In this document: piece by piece, positions 51,901 to 62,700 of the stretch
Layout of the letters: each line of letters begins with the position of its first letter
Numbering within the stretch: position 1 is the stretch's first letter
NCBI RefSeq assembly: GCF_000378385.1
Contig: NZ_KB899666.1
Span: 186,001-250,000 of the forward strand
Direction: 5' to 3'
DNA from: Paenibacillus daejeonensis DSM 15491
GTDB lineage: Bacteria > Bacillota > Bacilli > Paenibacillales > Paenibacillaceae
Length of the DNA stretch: 64,000 nt
Program-made: the position numbers and the translations under genes
The notes under the pieces: model-generated
Seen by the model: the letters and a program-made list of their open reading frames with translations, nothing else
Database searches by the model: none
What the model was told of the DNA's origin: nothing

Positions 51901-53706
51901 AGCTGTCTGACCGGTTACAGCCGATTCCAGCTCAATTACTTTCAATTGTTCTCCAAGATTCAATTCACTTACAACTGCCAGGCTCGCTTGCCCGCACAGC
52001 ACTGTGTTGATCGCAGCGTCCTCCAACATGTAGCGAACGCGGCTCTGAGGGTCGCCTGTATGCAGCGGCACGTAACTGCAGCCGCTCTTGAGAATGCCGA
52101 GAATACCGGCAATCATATGTACGCTTTTTTCACTGACAATCCCAATTCGTTGCCCTGCCTGGACTCCCTGGCGCTGCAGCTCGCTGCTTACCAGGTTCGC
52201 AGCATGGTTCAACTCGGCGTATGTCATCCTCATCCCTGGGCTCGCAGCTGCTTCGGCATCTGGCGTCAGCCGCACCTGCTCTTCAAACAGCTGATGGATC
52301 GTCTGATCTGACGGATAGGCCGTTTTGGTCTCATTGAAACGGTGAACCATTAGCTTCGCTTCCGCCTCAGAAATAAAGCTCACTGCACTTGCTTTCTGCT
52401 CCGGCGATTGGGCAATATTCGTCAGAATGGCGGTCAATTGCTCAAGAATTCGTTCGATATCCTGTGCTTCGAACGCATTCGGATCATACATCATCTCCAT
52501 GCGGAGCACATCATCGAGGTAAACGACTAGCGAGAGCGGATAGTTGGTCTGTTCCTTCAAGCTCTCTACCTCGATGGTCACTCCGTCCATATGCGCCTCA
52601 TCATAATTGGCATAGTAGTTCTCGAAGGCAATGAGCGAGCGGATCAGCCGGCCTCTGAGCGGGGTCTGCTCCTGAATCTCGGTCAGGGAGCAATAATCGA
52701 ATGGGCCGGTTTCAAGGGCCTGCACCTGCATGCGCGCGATGAGATCCTGCAGACGGTCACCTTCTTCGCACTGGACGCGAACCGGCACGGTATTAATGAA
52801 CAAGCCCACCGTTTCCTCAATGCCTGGTAGATCCGCATTCCTGCCGGAGACGACCTTGCCGAACACGGCATCCGTCGTTCCGTTATAGGCTTGCAGCAGC
52901 AGTCCCCACGCTGTCTCGACGATGGTATTGACCGTCACGTTGAGCGTCGAAGCCAGCTTCGCCAGATGTTCACTCGTCTCTTCGCTCACTTCCAGATTGG
53001 CGATCTCCACCTGACTCTCTGACGGGGATGGGGGAGTCAACGGTTCGATACCCGTTTCCTGCTCGTATCCCTCCAGCAAACCGCTCCAATAGTCCATGGC
53101 CCGTTCCTTGCTCTGGGTCTGCAGCCATTTAATATAGTCCTCATACTTGGCAATGCTTCTTGCCTCATCTTCCGTATACCGGACCAGATCCTCCAGACGC
53201 TTGCCTTGCTGGATGTTGTTGTAGTTGCTCATGAAGTCCCGGACGATGATCGACATGCACCAGCCATCCATAATGATATGGTGGAAGCTCCAGAGCATCT
53301 TGTAGTCCGACTCCGCCAGCTTGATAACGGTCACCCGCATCAGCGGATCCTTCTCCAGATCAAAGCCTTTGTTCAGGTCATCCGTTTTGATCTGCTCCAG
53401 CTGCTCCGCCTGCTCCTGCTCCGGCAATGCACTGATATCGAAGGAGAAGAGCTCGAGGGCTCTCTCCTTCAGAACGATTTGACGCGGCTGCTTGATTTTC
53501 CGGTAGAAAAAGGAGGTCCGCAGCACCGCATGCTTGCGCGTGAGCAGGAATAGGCTTTGCTCCACCTTGCCCAGGTCCAGCTCGCCACGCAAACGAATCA
53601 TATTTTGCACAACATAGCTTGTCGATGCATCATCGATCAGTTTATGGTACAGCATCCCTTCTTGCATCGAAGTCAAGGGATAGATCTTTTCCACGTTACT
53701 ATTCAT
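45940..53706 (-). CDS. NRPS2: C-A-T-C-A-T-E, two modules
   Basis: A 2588-residue synthetase. C1 opens with EKIYPLTSMQEGMLYHKL and HHIIMDGW, as in domains that accept a D-residue from an upstream E domain. A1 specificity residues read D-A-F-W-L-G-G-T-F (Val); T1 near 1025. C2 has MHHLISDG; A2 reads D-I-V-Q-I-A-M-V-Y, which I cannot assign. T2 (LGGDSIKA, near 2065) precedes an E domain with LHHLVVDGVSW near 2250 and ESHGRHPI, so the second residue should be D. I place the start at ATG 53706 (GGAG 9 bases upstream) rather than TTG 53721. It begins 23 bases after NRPS1 stops. Confidence 0.93.
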   Translation of the reverse strand: MNSNVEKIYPLTSMQEGMLYHKLIDDASTSYVVQNMIRLRGELDLGKVEQSLFLLTRKHAVLRTSFFYRKIKQPRQIVLKERALELFSFDISALPEQEQAEQLEQIKTDDLNKGFDLEKDPLMRVTVIKLAESDYKMLWSFHHIIMDGWCMSIIVRDFMSNYNNIQQGKRLEDLVRYTEDEARSIAKYEDYIKWLQTQSKERAMDYWSGLLEGYEQETGIEPLTPPSPSESQVEIANLEVSEETSEHLAKLASTLNVTVNTIVETAWGLLLQAYNGTTDAVFGKVVSGRNADLPGIEETVGLFINTVPVRVQCEEGDRLQDLIARMQVQALETGPFDYCSLTEIQEQTPLRGRLIRSLIAFENYYANYDEAHMDGVTIEVESLKEQTNYPLSLVVYLDDVLRMEMMYDPNAFEAQDIERILEQLTAILTNIAQSPEQKASAVSFISEAEAKLMVHRFNETKTAYPSDQTIHQLFEEQVRLTPDAEAAASPGMRMTYAELNHAANLVSSELQRQGVQAGQRIGIVSEKSVHMIAGILGILKSGCSYVPLHTGDPQSRVRYMLEDAAINTVLCGQASLAVVSELNLGEQLKVIELESAVTGQTANSEAVASRTAFPAQTGQASDAAYVMYTSGTTGQPKGVVVEHRNVVRLVKNTNYADFADARILQTGALSFDASTFEIWGALLNGGLLVLAESDTVSDGKQLERLIASERITMMWMTAQLFNHVTDTYPQAFAGLQHLLIGGEKLSAKHVHAVRTSLPQLKITNGYGPTENTTFSLTFAIDGDYDNIPVGKPISNSTAYILQGERLCGIGMAGELYVGGDGVARGYLNQPELTEQKFIANPFAPGSRLYRTGDLARWRPDGTIDYLGRIDAQVKIRGYRVEPGEIEQALRSQAALRDAAVIVREETAGDAYLCAYVVPVQTDSVNNPASDGRLPSDQHLQEQLRSGLRETLPDYMVPSSFVLMAKLPVTRNGKLDRRALPEPDHGSRGGKVAPRNETEAQLAQAFGEVLGLTEVGIHDSFFELGGHSLRAIRLVNQIESLTGTRLPLRAIFESPTVAGIGRLLTGEPETTYQPIPLAESKPFYAMSPAQKRLFVIHEMDPSSTVYNMPGMMEMAGEADLPRIAQAFQQLVDRHESLRTSFLMEEGEPVQRIHEHISVIVDYEDASGVEQSASDRLESFVQPFDVSTAPLIRLKVIHTGPSQNLLLFDMHHLISDGTTMAIITREFSQLYNGTALAPVKVHYKDYSEWMLTQDMNAHQSYWLNQFKGELPVLDLPLDYARPQLQSFNGAEVAWQLDAAAREAVQQLCRRTGATEYMVLLSTFMLLLGKYSRQEDIIVGSPVSGRMHQDTEQMVGMFVNTLALRGKPEPGKRYLSFLEEIKETSLKAFEHQTYPFEDLVEQVQVRRDMSRNPIFDVMLVLHNQEEEELTAQGLSFGEVEADLHAAKFDLTLNITATRTGYSMQWEYVRELFKPDTVERMATHFERLLLELASLPEKQLGEYELMTTQEQSQLLGQFNDTALPYPVDQTAHAQIEQQVRRTPERIALAYQDQTLSYAQLNERANQLARALRAKEVGNGDIVGIMVSRSLEMIVSILAVLKAGAAYLPIDPEYPADRIGYMLEDSATELLLTEPAIYDKLELAFDGQVVNVRDESSYDADDTSLDVMMTTLEPAYLIYTSGSTGKPKGVRIEHRSVSHLIAGMAQILPFEERESILNVTNISFDIFVVESIVALAKGLKIVITSEEDQKNPEAMRRLIETHEVDIVQTTPSRMKMLLSGVSDSAPFRSLKEVIVAGEALSEHLADTILEHISGKLLNMYGPTECTVYATVKEIRKGERVTIGKPTPNTTAYIVDAHQRLLPVGMKGELCIGGAGVAIGYLGRPELTAEKFVANPFAAGERMYRTGDLARWLPGGDIEYLGRLDEQVKIRGYRIELGEIESALRKQSGVRDAAVLAREDQAGDAYICAYVVMDEAAEPFDAARSRNELRQSLPEFMIPPFMVVLDRLPVTNNGKLDRRALPEPDRGGSSAYAAPRNETEAKLALVFQDVLGIPRVSIDDNFFELGGDSIKAIRIVSKAREQGLVLDNRSLFQQGDIRSLSGMLEQVQQDQWAAYQAEVEGPVRRTPIQQQFFDWQLAKPHHFNQAVMIRSEQPLQEELIRSALGQLVVHHDGLRTVFEADGSQRVRRTDEGEGFELAALHFGDVHDTATLAPLVEQHCLAIQQSMDLQQGPLVKAALFYMADGTHLFLCIHHLVVDGVSWRILLEDLSTLYTGLLSGEGAELPPKTASVQRWSEELAEYADSYLLKRELPYWSALLDEIGETTPPLSRDEHFLTKDGENKRQVGNEQMELSETLTNHLLYDSSHAYNTEINDLLLAAVQLAFRRSYGVDQIAVELESHGRHPIHTDIAIDRTVGWFTNMYPVLLKSQAGEDIGAVITQTKDGLRKIPNHGLGYSLLKDTAELKDRAERCSDQVQVSFNYLGSIDQDSGAFEFSGLGFGAMSAEENQMTRAMTIDGLIEGNQLKFTIGYDRSAFSQRAVQQFCTGFEQALTEVILHCAGKEDTQFTLSDYGDELEWDESELEGVLQLYDGGEEH

Positions 53707-53729
53707 GTTCCATGTCTCCAATCCCTTGG

Positions 53730-56700
53730 TTAGGAGTAGTTTTTCATGATCTCATCGAACTCGTCCAGCTCCAGCTCCAGATCGCCAAAATCAGATGCCG
53801 TCAGCGAGCTGGTTTCCTTGGAGGTACAGTGATCAGCAATGCTGGCTGCCACTGCCCGGAACCGTTTGGAGAAGTCGCTGATTTGCTCCGCTGTATATCG
53901 GCTCATATCATAAGTGATCTCTAGGACAAGCTTTTCTTGAACGATGCTGGCATTGATCGTCAGCGCGTTCGGATGCTGATTGTCCTTCGCCATGCTCTCA
54001 CCCGCCGACCAATCCGAGAGTCCCAGCAGTCTGCTGCCCGATTCGTTGTCCAGCTGCCCCAGATAATTGAAGCAATAGGTCGGGTGAAGCTCAGGCAGGG
54101 CATCTTCCCTGAAATGCTTGATCACACCGTAGCCCATGCCGCGATTCGGCACCTTGCGGAGCTGCTCTTTGATGGTACAAATGTGCTGCTCCATATCCGC
54201 GACGACAGGCAGATGAACCGGGAAGATACTGGTGAACCATCCCACCGTCCGGTCAATGTCCAACGGTCTGTGGATGCTCTCGCGGCCATGGCCCTCCAGG
54301 TCGATCGTCACGCCCTGCGCGGACGTCCAAGGCTCGAGTGTGCGGACCAGCGCAGTCAGCAGCAGATCATTGATCTCCGTATGGTAAGCCGTGTTCGCTT
54401 CGAACAGCAGCTTGTTCGTCGTTGCAGAATCCAACTCCATATCTACGGTGTGATAGCTTGCAGCAGAAGCTGTGTCGCTGCTCTGCTGTTCTGCGGCAGC
54501 TTGTGCTGTTGTGCTGACGTCCTGCCAGTACCGAAGCTCACGCTCCAGCTCTTCACTGCGCGCATATTCCTGCAGCGCTTGGGCCCATTGCTGATACGAG
54601 GCGGTTTTGGCAGGAAGCACAATCTCCTCTTTCCGCATCGCCTGCTCATACGCGGTCTCCAGATCCTCCAGTATGATGCGCCAGGATACCCCGTCCACCA
54701 CGAGATGGTGAAGGCACAGCAGCAGCAAGTCGCCATTCATTATTTTGAATAAGCCCACCTTCAGCAGCGGTCCATCGCTCAGGCTGATGCTCTCCTGCAG
54801 CCGGTTTGCTTCCTCTTCCACCGCCTGCCGCACGTCTTGCTCGCGCTCCAGGTTCTCCAGGTGGCATTCCACAAATTCAAATCCCTTGCTCTCCTCCGAG
54901 CTGAGCAGCACTTGTCCCCGCTCTGCCGTATATACCGCCCGCAGCATATCGTGATGCTTGACAACCTCGGCTAACGCCTGGCGCAAATGCTCCGAGCTCA
55001 GCGCTGCAGTTGAAGTCAGCAGCATCGTCTGATTGTAATGCTCCGGCTTCGCAAGCTGCCAGTCGTAGAACTCCTGCTGAATCGGGGTCAGCAGCACCTC
55101 GCCCGTCACTTCCTCCTGCGGGTATTTGGTTACGCCCTCGACAGCTTCTTCTACTTTGACGGCAATCCAGCGAATCGTACGCTCCAGCATCAGGTCCTTC
55201 ACTGTCAGCTCGTAGCCTGCTTCCCTGAGCTTGGAAATGACGCGAATTGCTTTGATCGAATCGCCACCCAGTTCGAAGAAGTTGTCATCGATGCCTACTT
55301 GCTCCATCCCCAGCACCTGGGCAAATACATCCGCAAGCAATTGCTCGCGCTCGTCTCTTGGCGCTACGTAGGCTTCGCCCGAAGTGTAGACCGGCTCCGG
55401 CAGCGCACGGCGGTCCAGCTTGCCATTGCTCGTAATTGGCAGCTTCGCAAGTACCATGATGCTGCCTGGCACCATGTAGTCCGGCAGATCCTCGCCGATC
55501 CCGGCCTTCAACGATTCGAGATCCAGATCGGCTTCGTTTTCCTTGCCGACGACATAGGCGCTCAGGTAGCTGTCACCTGCACCGTCCTTGCGCACAATGA
55601 CCGCTGCATCTTGTACTCCAGGCTGCTTCATCAGCACCTTCTCGATTTCCTTCAGCTCGATCCGGTAGCCCCGGATCTTCACCTGGTCATCGATCCGGCC
55701 AATGTATTCGACGTTGCCATCCGGCAGCCAGCGTGCCAGGTCACCGGAGCGGTACATCCGCTCGCCTGGTACGTATGGGTTGTCCACGAACTTGGCCTGC
55801 GTCAGCTCGGCCCGGTTCACATAGCCCCGCGCCACGCCAGCTCCGGCAATACAGAGCTCGCCCGGCATCCCGATGCCGCACAGTTGGTCGCCATTCAGAA
55901 TATACAGCTTCAGCGTCGGAATTGCCTGTCCGATATTGCTGATGCCGCGCTGGATATCCTCGGCTCCGATTCGTTTGTGCGTCACATGAACGGTTGTCTC
56001 GGTGATGCCGTACATGTTCACAATCGCCATCTCCGGATATTTCTCGTGCCAGGCCTTCAGCTTGCTGACATGCAGCGCCTCGCCACCGAAGATCAGGTAC
56101 CGCACGTGCAGCGGCTCGCCTTCGCCCGCCAGCTCTGCGTGCATCAGCTCGTAGAACGAGGATGGCACCTGATTCAATACCGTGACCCGCTCCTTTCGGA
56201 GAATGCCCAGGAAGGCATAGCTGTCACGAGTTGCAGCTTTTGGAATGACCACAACTTTGCCGCCGTACAGCAGCGCACCGTACATCTCCCACACCGAGAA
56301 GTCGAAGTTGTAGGAATGGAAAAGGCTCCATACATCATCCGCCGAGAAGTCGAACGGCATTCGGTCGTTGACCATCAGGCGCACCACGTTGCGGTGCTCG
56401 ATCATCGTCCCCTTCGGCTGCCCCGTCGTACCGGAGGTGTAGATCATGTACAATGCATCTTGCGGCTGCATCGGTACTTCCGGATTCACAGCATAAGAAG
56501 CGGAATCGGCCGTTTCCAATTGCTCCAGCAGCGCTTCAATGGTCAGCTTCGTTCCGTCGAACGCAAGGTTCGGCAGGGCATTCTCACCAGTGTCTCCCCC
56601 CGCTAACAGAACGCGCGCCCCGCTATCCTGGAGCATATAGGCAATCCGGTCCTCTGGCGCATCCGGGTCCATTGGCAGGTAGGCACAGCCCGCCTTCACG

Positions 56701-59700
56701 ACGCCCAGGATACCGGCCAACAGATGCAGATTGCGCTCCAGCAGCAGCCCGACGACTGTCTCGCCTTCCCCTTTCAACTCCAGCAATTGACGTGCGATGT
56801 AGTTGGCTTTGCGGTTCAGCTCCGCATATGTCCACTGCTCACCCTCACATGTCGCAGCGATTTGCTGCGGTGTGCGGCGCACCTGCGCCTCGAACAGCTC
56901 CTTGATCGTCGCCTGCTCCGGGTATGACGCCGGGGCTTCGTGGAAATCATGCAGCAGCAGCTGTTTCTCCGCTGCTGTCACCACTTCCAGCTCCCCGAGC
57001 TTCTGCTCCGGCGCTTCAGTCACGGCTTGCAGCAGCTGCTCGAAATGCGCAGCCATCCGCTCCACTGTTGCTTCCTTGAACAAATCGCGGCCATATTCCC
57101 ATTGCAGCTCGTAGCCGGACGGGGATGCCGTCACATTGATCGTCAGATCAAACTTGGCTGTACGCAGATCCGCTTCGATATCGCCGAAGGCCAGGCCCTG
57201 CGCAGAGAGTGCTTCTTCCTCCTGATTCTGCAGCACCAGCATGACGTCAAACAACGGGTTACGCGACAGATCGCGCCGTACCTGCAGCTGCTCGATGATA
57301 TCCTCGAATGGATACGCCTGATACTCGTACGCCTTCAAGCTCGTTTCCTTGATCTCGTTCAGGAAATCCGTGTACGCCTTGTCCGCTTCCGGCTTGCCGC
57401 GCATCGCTAGCGTATTCACGAACATGCCGACCATCTGCTCGGTGTCATGATGGAGCCGTCCGGATACTGGACTACCGACAATGATATCCTCCTGGCGGCT
57501 GTACTTGCCTAGCAGCACCATCAGGCCCGAGAGCAGCACCATGTATTCTGTTGCTCCGGTCACCCGGCACAGCTCCTGCACCTGCTCCCGCAGCGCAGCA
57601 TCCAGCTGCCAGGTTACGGCTGCGCCGGCAAAGCTCTGGAGCTGCGGGCGCGGATAATCCAGCGGCAGATCCAGCACGGGCAGCTCGCCCTCGAACTGGC
57701 TAAGCCAGTAGTTCTTCTCTTCGCTGAGATCCTGCGTCCGCAGCCACTCGCTGTAATCCTTATATTGAATGACCGGCTGCTCCAGCTCCTCGCCGTTGTA
57801 CAGCTGCGAGAATTCCTTGGTAATCAGATTAATGGTCATCCCGTCGGATACCAGGTGGTGCATGTCGAACAGCACCAGGCTTCTGCTCTCGCCTGTCTTC
57901 ACAACCTTGATCCGCATTAACGGCGCCTCTTGAACATTGAATGGCTGGACGAAATCTGCCAGCAGCTCATCCGCGGTCTGTTTGTTCGGCACTTGTCCAT
58001 CTGCTTCCTGTACGACCGTCTTCTCGTAGTCGACCGTTACCGTGACCGCTGCATGGATACGCTGCACCGGCTCCCCTTCATGCATGTGGAAGCTTGTACG
58101 CAGACTTTCATGACGGTTAACCAGCTGTTGGAACGCCTGGGTAATCCGCGGCAGATCCACCTCGCCATGCATCTCGATCATGCCCGGCATGTTGTACACG
58201 GTGCTCGTCTTGTCCATCTCATGAATGACGAACAACCGCTTCTGTGCCGAGGACATCGGATACCGGTCGCGGATCGGCGCCTGCGGGATCGGCTCATAGG
58301 CCTGCTCCGGCTCGCTCACAATCATCCGGCTGAGCGCTTCAGCCGTTGGATGCTCGAATACGGTCCTTAGCGGCAGTCGGACGCCGGTATACGACTCAAT
58401 CAGATTGATCGCCCGAATAGCTCGCAGGGAGTGACCTCCCAGATCGAAGAAGCTGTCATGGACACTGATTGCGTCCCGATCCAGGCCCAACACCTCACTG
58501 AACGCCACGATAATGTACGCCTCCGTGTCGTTGCGAGGTCCCACGGTCTTACCTCCGCCCTGGCGCTCTGGCTCCGGCAGCGCCCGCCGGTCCAGCTTGC
58601 CGTTGCTGGTAACCGGCAGCTGCTCCAGCGTCACGAAGTAGGATGGCATCATATAGTCCGGGAGCTCTCGTCTCAGCTGGATACGGCTCTGATCCACATC
58701 GAAGGTTGTCCCTTCCGCCGCAGGCACCACATAAGCACAGATGTAAGGGTCGCCAGCTTCATCCTCGCGGGCAATGACCGCCGCATCCCGGACGCCAGGC
58801 TGGGCGCGCAGCACACTTTCAATTTCGCCCAGCTCAATGCGGTGTCCGCGGATTTTCACCTGTTCGTCCATCCGGCCCAGATATTCAATATTCCCGTCCG
58901 GCTTCCATCTCGCCAGATCACCTGTGCGGTACATCCGGTTATGTCCTTTGATTGACGATGGCTCCGCGTACGGATCGAGCAGGAAGGACTGCCGTGTCTT
59001 CTCCAGCTGATTGACATACCCCCGCCCGACACTGATACCAGCCACACACAGCTCCCCTGCGACACCGACCGGACAGAGACGGCCTTCGGCATCCAGGATG
59101 TAGATCCTTACATTCGCAAGCGGCTTGCCGATCGGCACGTTCGTCAGCTTCTCCGGCATACTGTCTGCTACGTATTGAGTAACATCGTCCGAGGCTTCTG
59201 CCGGTCCGTACGCATTGACGATCGCGATGTCCGGATAGACGGCGAACCATTTCTCCAGCAGATGCGGCTTGACCATCTCCCCGGTAATGATCAGATGCTT
59301 GAGCGAGCGGTATTCCGTCCTGCCGTCCTCTGCATCCTCCAGCATCACAGTCATGTAGGAAGGAACGACCTCCAGCAGCGTCACCCCGTCCTGCACCACT
59401 TGATCAATAAAGCGCTGCGGCTGACGGACAAGCTCGTTGGAATAAATCGCTGTCGTACCGCCCAATACAAGTGCACCGACCATCTGCCATACCGAGATAT
59501 CGAAGCAATGGTTGGCATTCTGGGCAAATACCAGGCTGTCGTCCAAGCCTAACAAATCCCGTTCGGCCCAAATGTGATTCAGCATGCCTGCATGCTCGAT
59601 CATGACACCCTTCGGCTTGCCCGTAGAGCCTGACGTGAACAGAATATACGCCAGCTGATAGGCATCAATGGCTGTGCCCACGTTGTCTTCCTGCCAGTTA

Positions 59701-62700
59701 CTCCACTGAGACTCCAACTCATCCAGGCATAGAATCGTGCCTTCAAAACGGGCTCGGAAATCCGGCTCCACATGCGCGGAATCGGTCAGCACTACTTTCA
59801 CACCCGCCTCCTCTAGCACGTTCAGCCGCCGCTCCAGCGGATGATCCACATCCAGCGGCAAGTAGGCGCCGCCCGCCTTCCAAATCCCCATAATGCTGCG
59901 GAGCATATTCGGTGAACGGTGCATCATGATTCCAACCACGTCTTCTTGCTGGAGTCCCTTGCTAAGCAGCAGGCGAGCCATTTGGTTGGCCCGGCTATTA
60001 AGTGCCAGATAGCTGATGCGTTCTCTCTCGAACAATAGGGCGGTCTGATCTGGCTTCGTTGCAGCCCAGCGCTCGAACACATCCACGATGGTCTGTCCTT
60101 CTTCATAGACGGTGTGCGGGGAGTTAAATTGCGTCAGAATCTGTTGCTTCTCTTCCGCCGTCACCATGTCGAGTTCAGCCAGCTTACGCGAACCATCCGT
60201 TACAATAGAGCTAATCAGCGTCATATAATGCTGGATCATTCGATCAATCGTCGATTCCTCGTATAGCTCCGACGCATATTGCACAATCAGCTCAAACTGT
60301 TCACCGCTGTCGACGACTTCAAATTCAATATCAAATTTGCAGTCCTCGGTCCACAGCTCCTCATATTGGAACGTCGTGTCCTCACCCGGCAGCTTGAATG
60401 CGCCAAAATCCTGATAGGAGAACAGCAGATCAAACAGCGGATTTCTCCCTTTCTCATGCTTGGCCCCCGACAGATCAACGATTCGGTCGAAGGGCACCTC
60501 GCTATTAGCAAAAGCTTGCATCGCTTGCCGTTGCACCGTCTGCATGAAATCTGCGAACGACTGCTGCTGATCGACGGTTGTCCGTATTGGCAGCGTATTG
60601 ACGAACATCCCAATCAGCGGTTCCAGCTCATAGTGATGCCGTCCCTCAACCAGCGTGCCTACGATCAAATCCTTCTGCATCGTATACATGGACAACATCG
60701 CCTGAAGGGCCGATAGGAAGAACGAATAGGACGTTGTCCCCTGCTCTTTGCACAGCTCCAGAATGGCGTGCTTCAGCTCAGGGCTAACCACCTGTCTTCT
60801 CAGCTTGCCCGCACACGTCCGATGCTCCGGGCGTACATGATCCAGAGGCACAGAGCTGCCCGGAGGGCTCGCCTCCAGCTGCTGCTTCCAGAACAATTCC
60901 TGCTGCTGCATCTCTTCTGAGGCGAGCCTTTCCTTGTGCCACATCACAAAATCCTTGTACTGAACGGGAAGCTGCGGCAGCTCCATCCCGTCGTACAGTG
61001 CCATCACTTCTCTGGCGAAGACCAGAGAGCTGGCCCCGTCAAACACAATATGATGAAAATCCATAAAGACCATATATCGCTGCGCTTCATATTGAATCAC
61101 GCTCACACGCAGCAGCGGCGCCTCGTTCAAGCGGAAAGGCTTGATATACTCCGCTTTGAGCATCGCCACAAGCTCTTCCTCGTTCAACTCGCCGGTTCTG
61201 TCCGACAGCTCCACTTGAACATCGGTGAGGTCCGTTACAATCTGAACGATGTCTCCGTCCGCTTCCAGGAATCGGGTCCTCAAGTTCTCGTGCCGCTGCA
61301 CGACTCCGCTAACCGCAGCTTGGAACCGGTCGGGATCGAATTTCCCTTCAACCTTCACGATGGAAGGCATGTTATAGCCCAGCGTATCCGGCTGCATCTG
61401 ATTCAGCGCATACATCCGTTTCTGGGCTGCCGACGTCTCGTAGAACGCCTGATGGTCAGGCATCTTCGGAATCGATGCCAGCTGGGTCTGGCCTTCTTGC
61501 AGAAGACCATCAACAATCGCAGCGATCCCGCTAACCGTCAAGGCGTCAGCAACCTCCGTGATGGGTACGCGAATGCCGTTATACTCCGCTTGAACGTTGG
61601 AGAGCAATTGCAGCAGCTTCAGCGAGTTCATGCCGAGCGAGATAATATTGTCCTGCTTCCCGAATGCATCAAAGCCGAGCAACGTGCTGATCATGCCGAA
61701 TACCGTTTTCTCGGTCGCGGTCATCTCATCCGCCTGATAAGTCAGTTCCTGCGCCTGCTCAGATGCCAGATCAGCGACTGCATAGAACTGCTTGGGCAGC
61801 ATGTGGAGCGGCATGCGCGGCAGACACCATTCCACCAGATCATTGGCTGTCAGGCCTTCGGCGGCTGGCACCACGTAGGCTGACAAGTCGCCGCTTGCTT
61901 CGTCGAGGCTCACCCGCGCGTCTTGAACGGCGGGAGATTCCTGCACAACCCCGGCGATCAGCCAGAGGCTGTACCATTTGCCATCCCGCACGAAACAATG
62001 CTCCTCCGGCCCCAGGAGCTCCAGGCGCGCATCATGCGTCACCCGTGCTGCCCATCCGGTATGGAAATTCTCCATTCGATTTCTTCCTATGTACAGATAG
62101 CCGTACTGATCAGTCGGGACGGGTCTGCCTTGCTTATTCAGAATCAGACCATAGACGCGATCATCCGTTATCCCATAGTCCGCACGCTTCAGCCCGAGCT
62201 TGGCTTCCAGCTCATTCAGCTCCACATGGGTCATAGCCTGTTCAGCTGCAAACACATCGCTTGAGACGAACATTTGCAATTCATCCAGCTGCTGCTCCGG
62301 CTGCGCGCACCATTGGGATACGATATCCAAGTACAGGTCCAGCCACCGCACCACCGTCGGTCTGGCCAACATGTCACTGTTATAATCAATGTCGAATACC
62401 GCTTTGCCGTCGAGCTCGATAATGTTGAAGAATAAATCGTACATTGAGCTCTCTACTTCAACCGGCTGCAGGCTCATCGTCGTCCCTACAAAGGACTTGG
62501 TCTGCGGCATCCGGTCCATGTTGAACATGACGTTCATACGCGGATGGACAATGCTGCCTTCGTGATCCACCGCATCGAGCGCTACATTGTGAATCCCATC
62601 GAGCTGCTTGAACCGTTCCCGGTTATAAGCGGCAAGCGTAGCCAGCGTAGCCCGCTCATTTACATGCGCCACTACCGGGAGAATCGAAACACAGTTGCCG

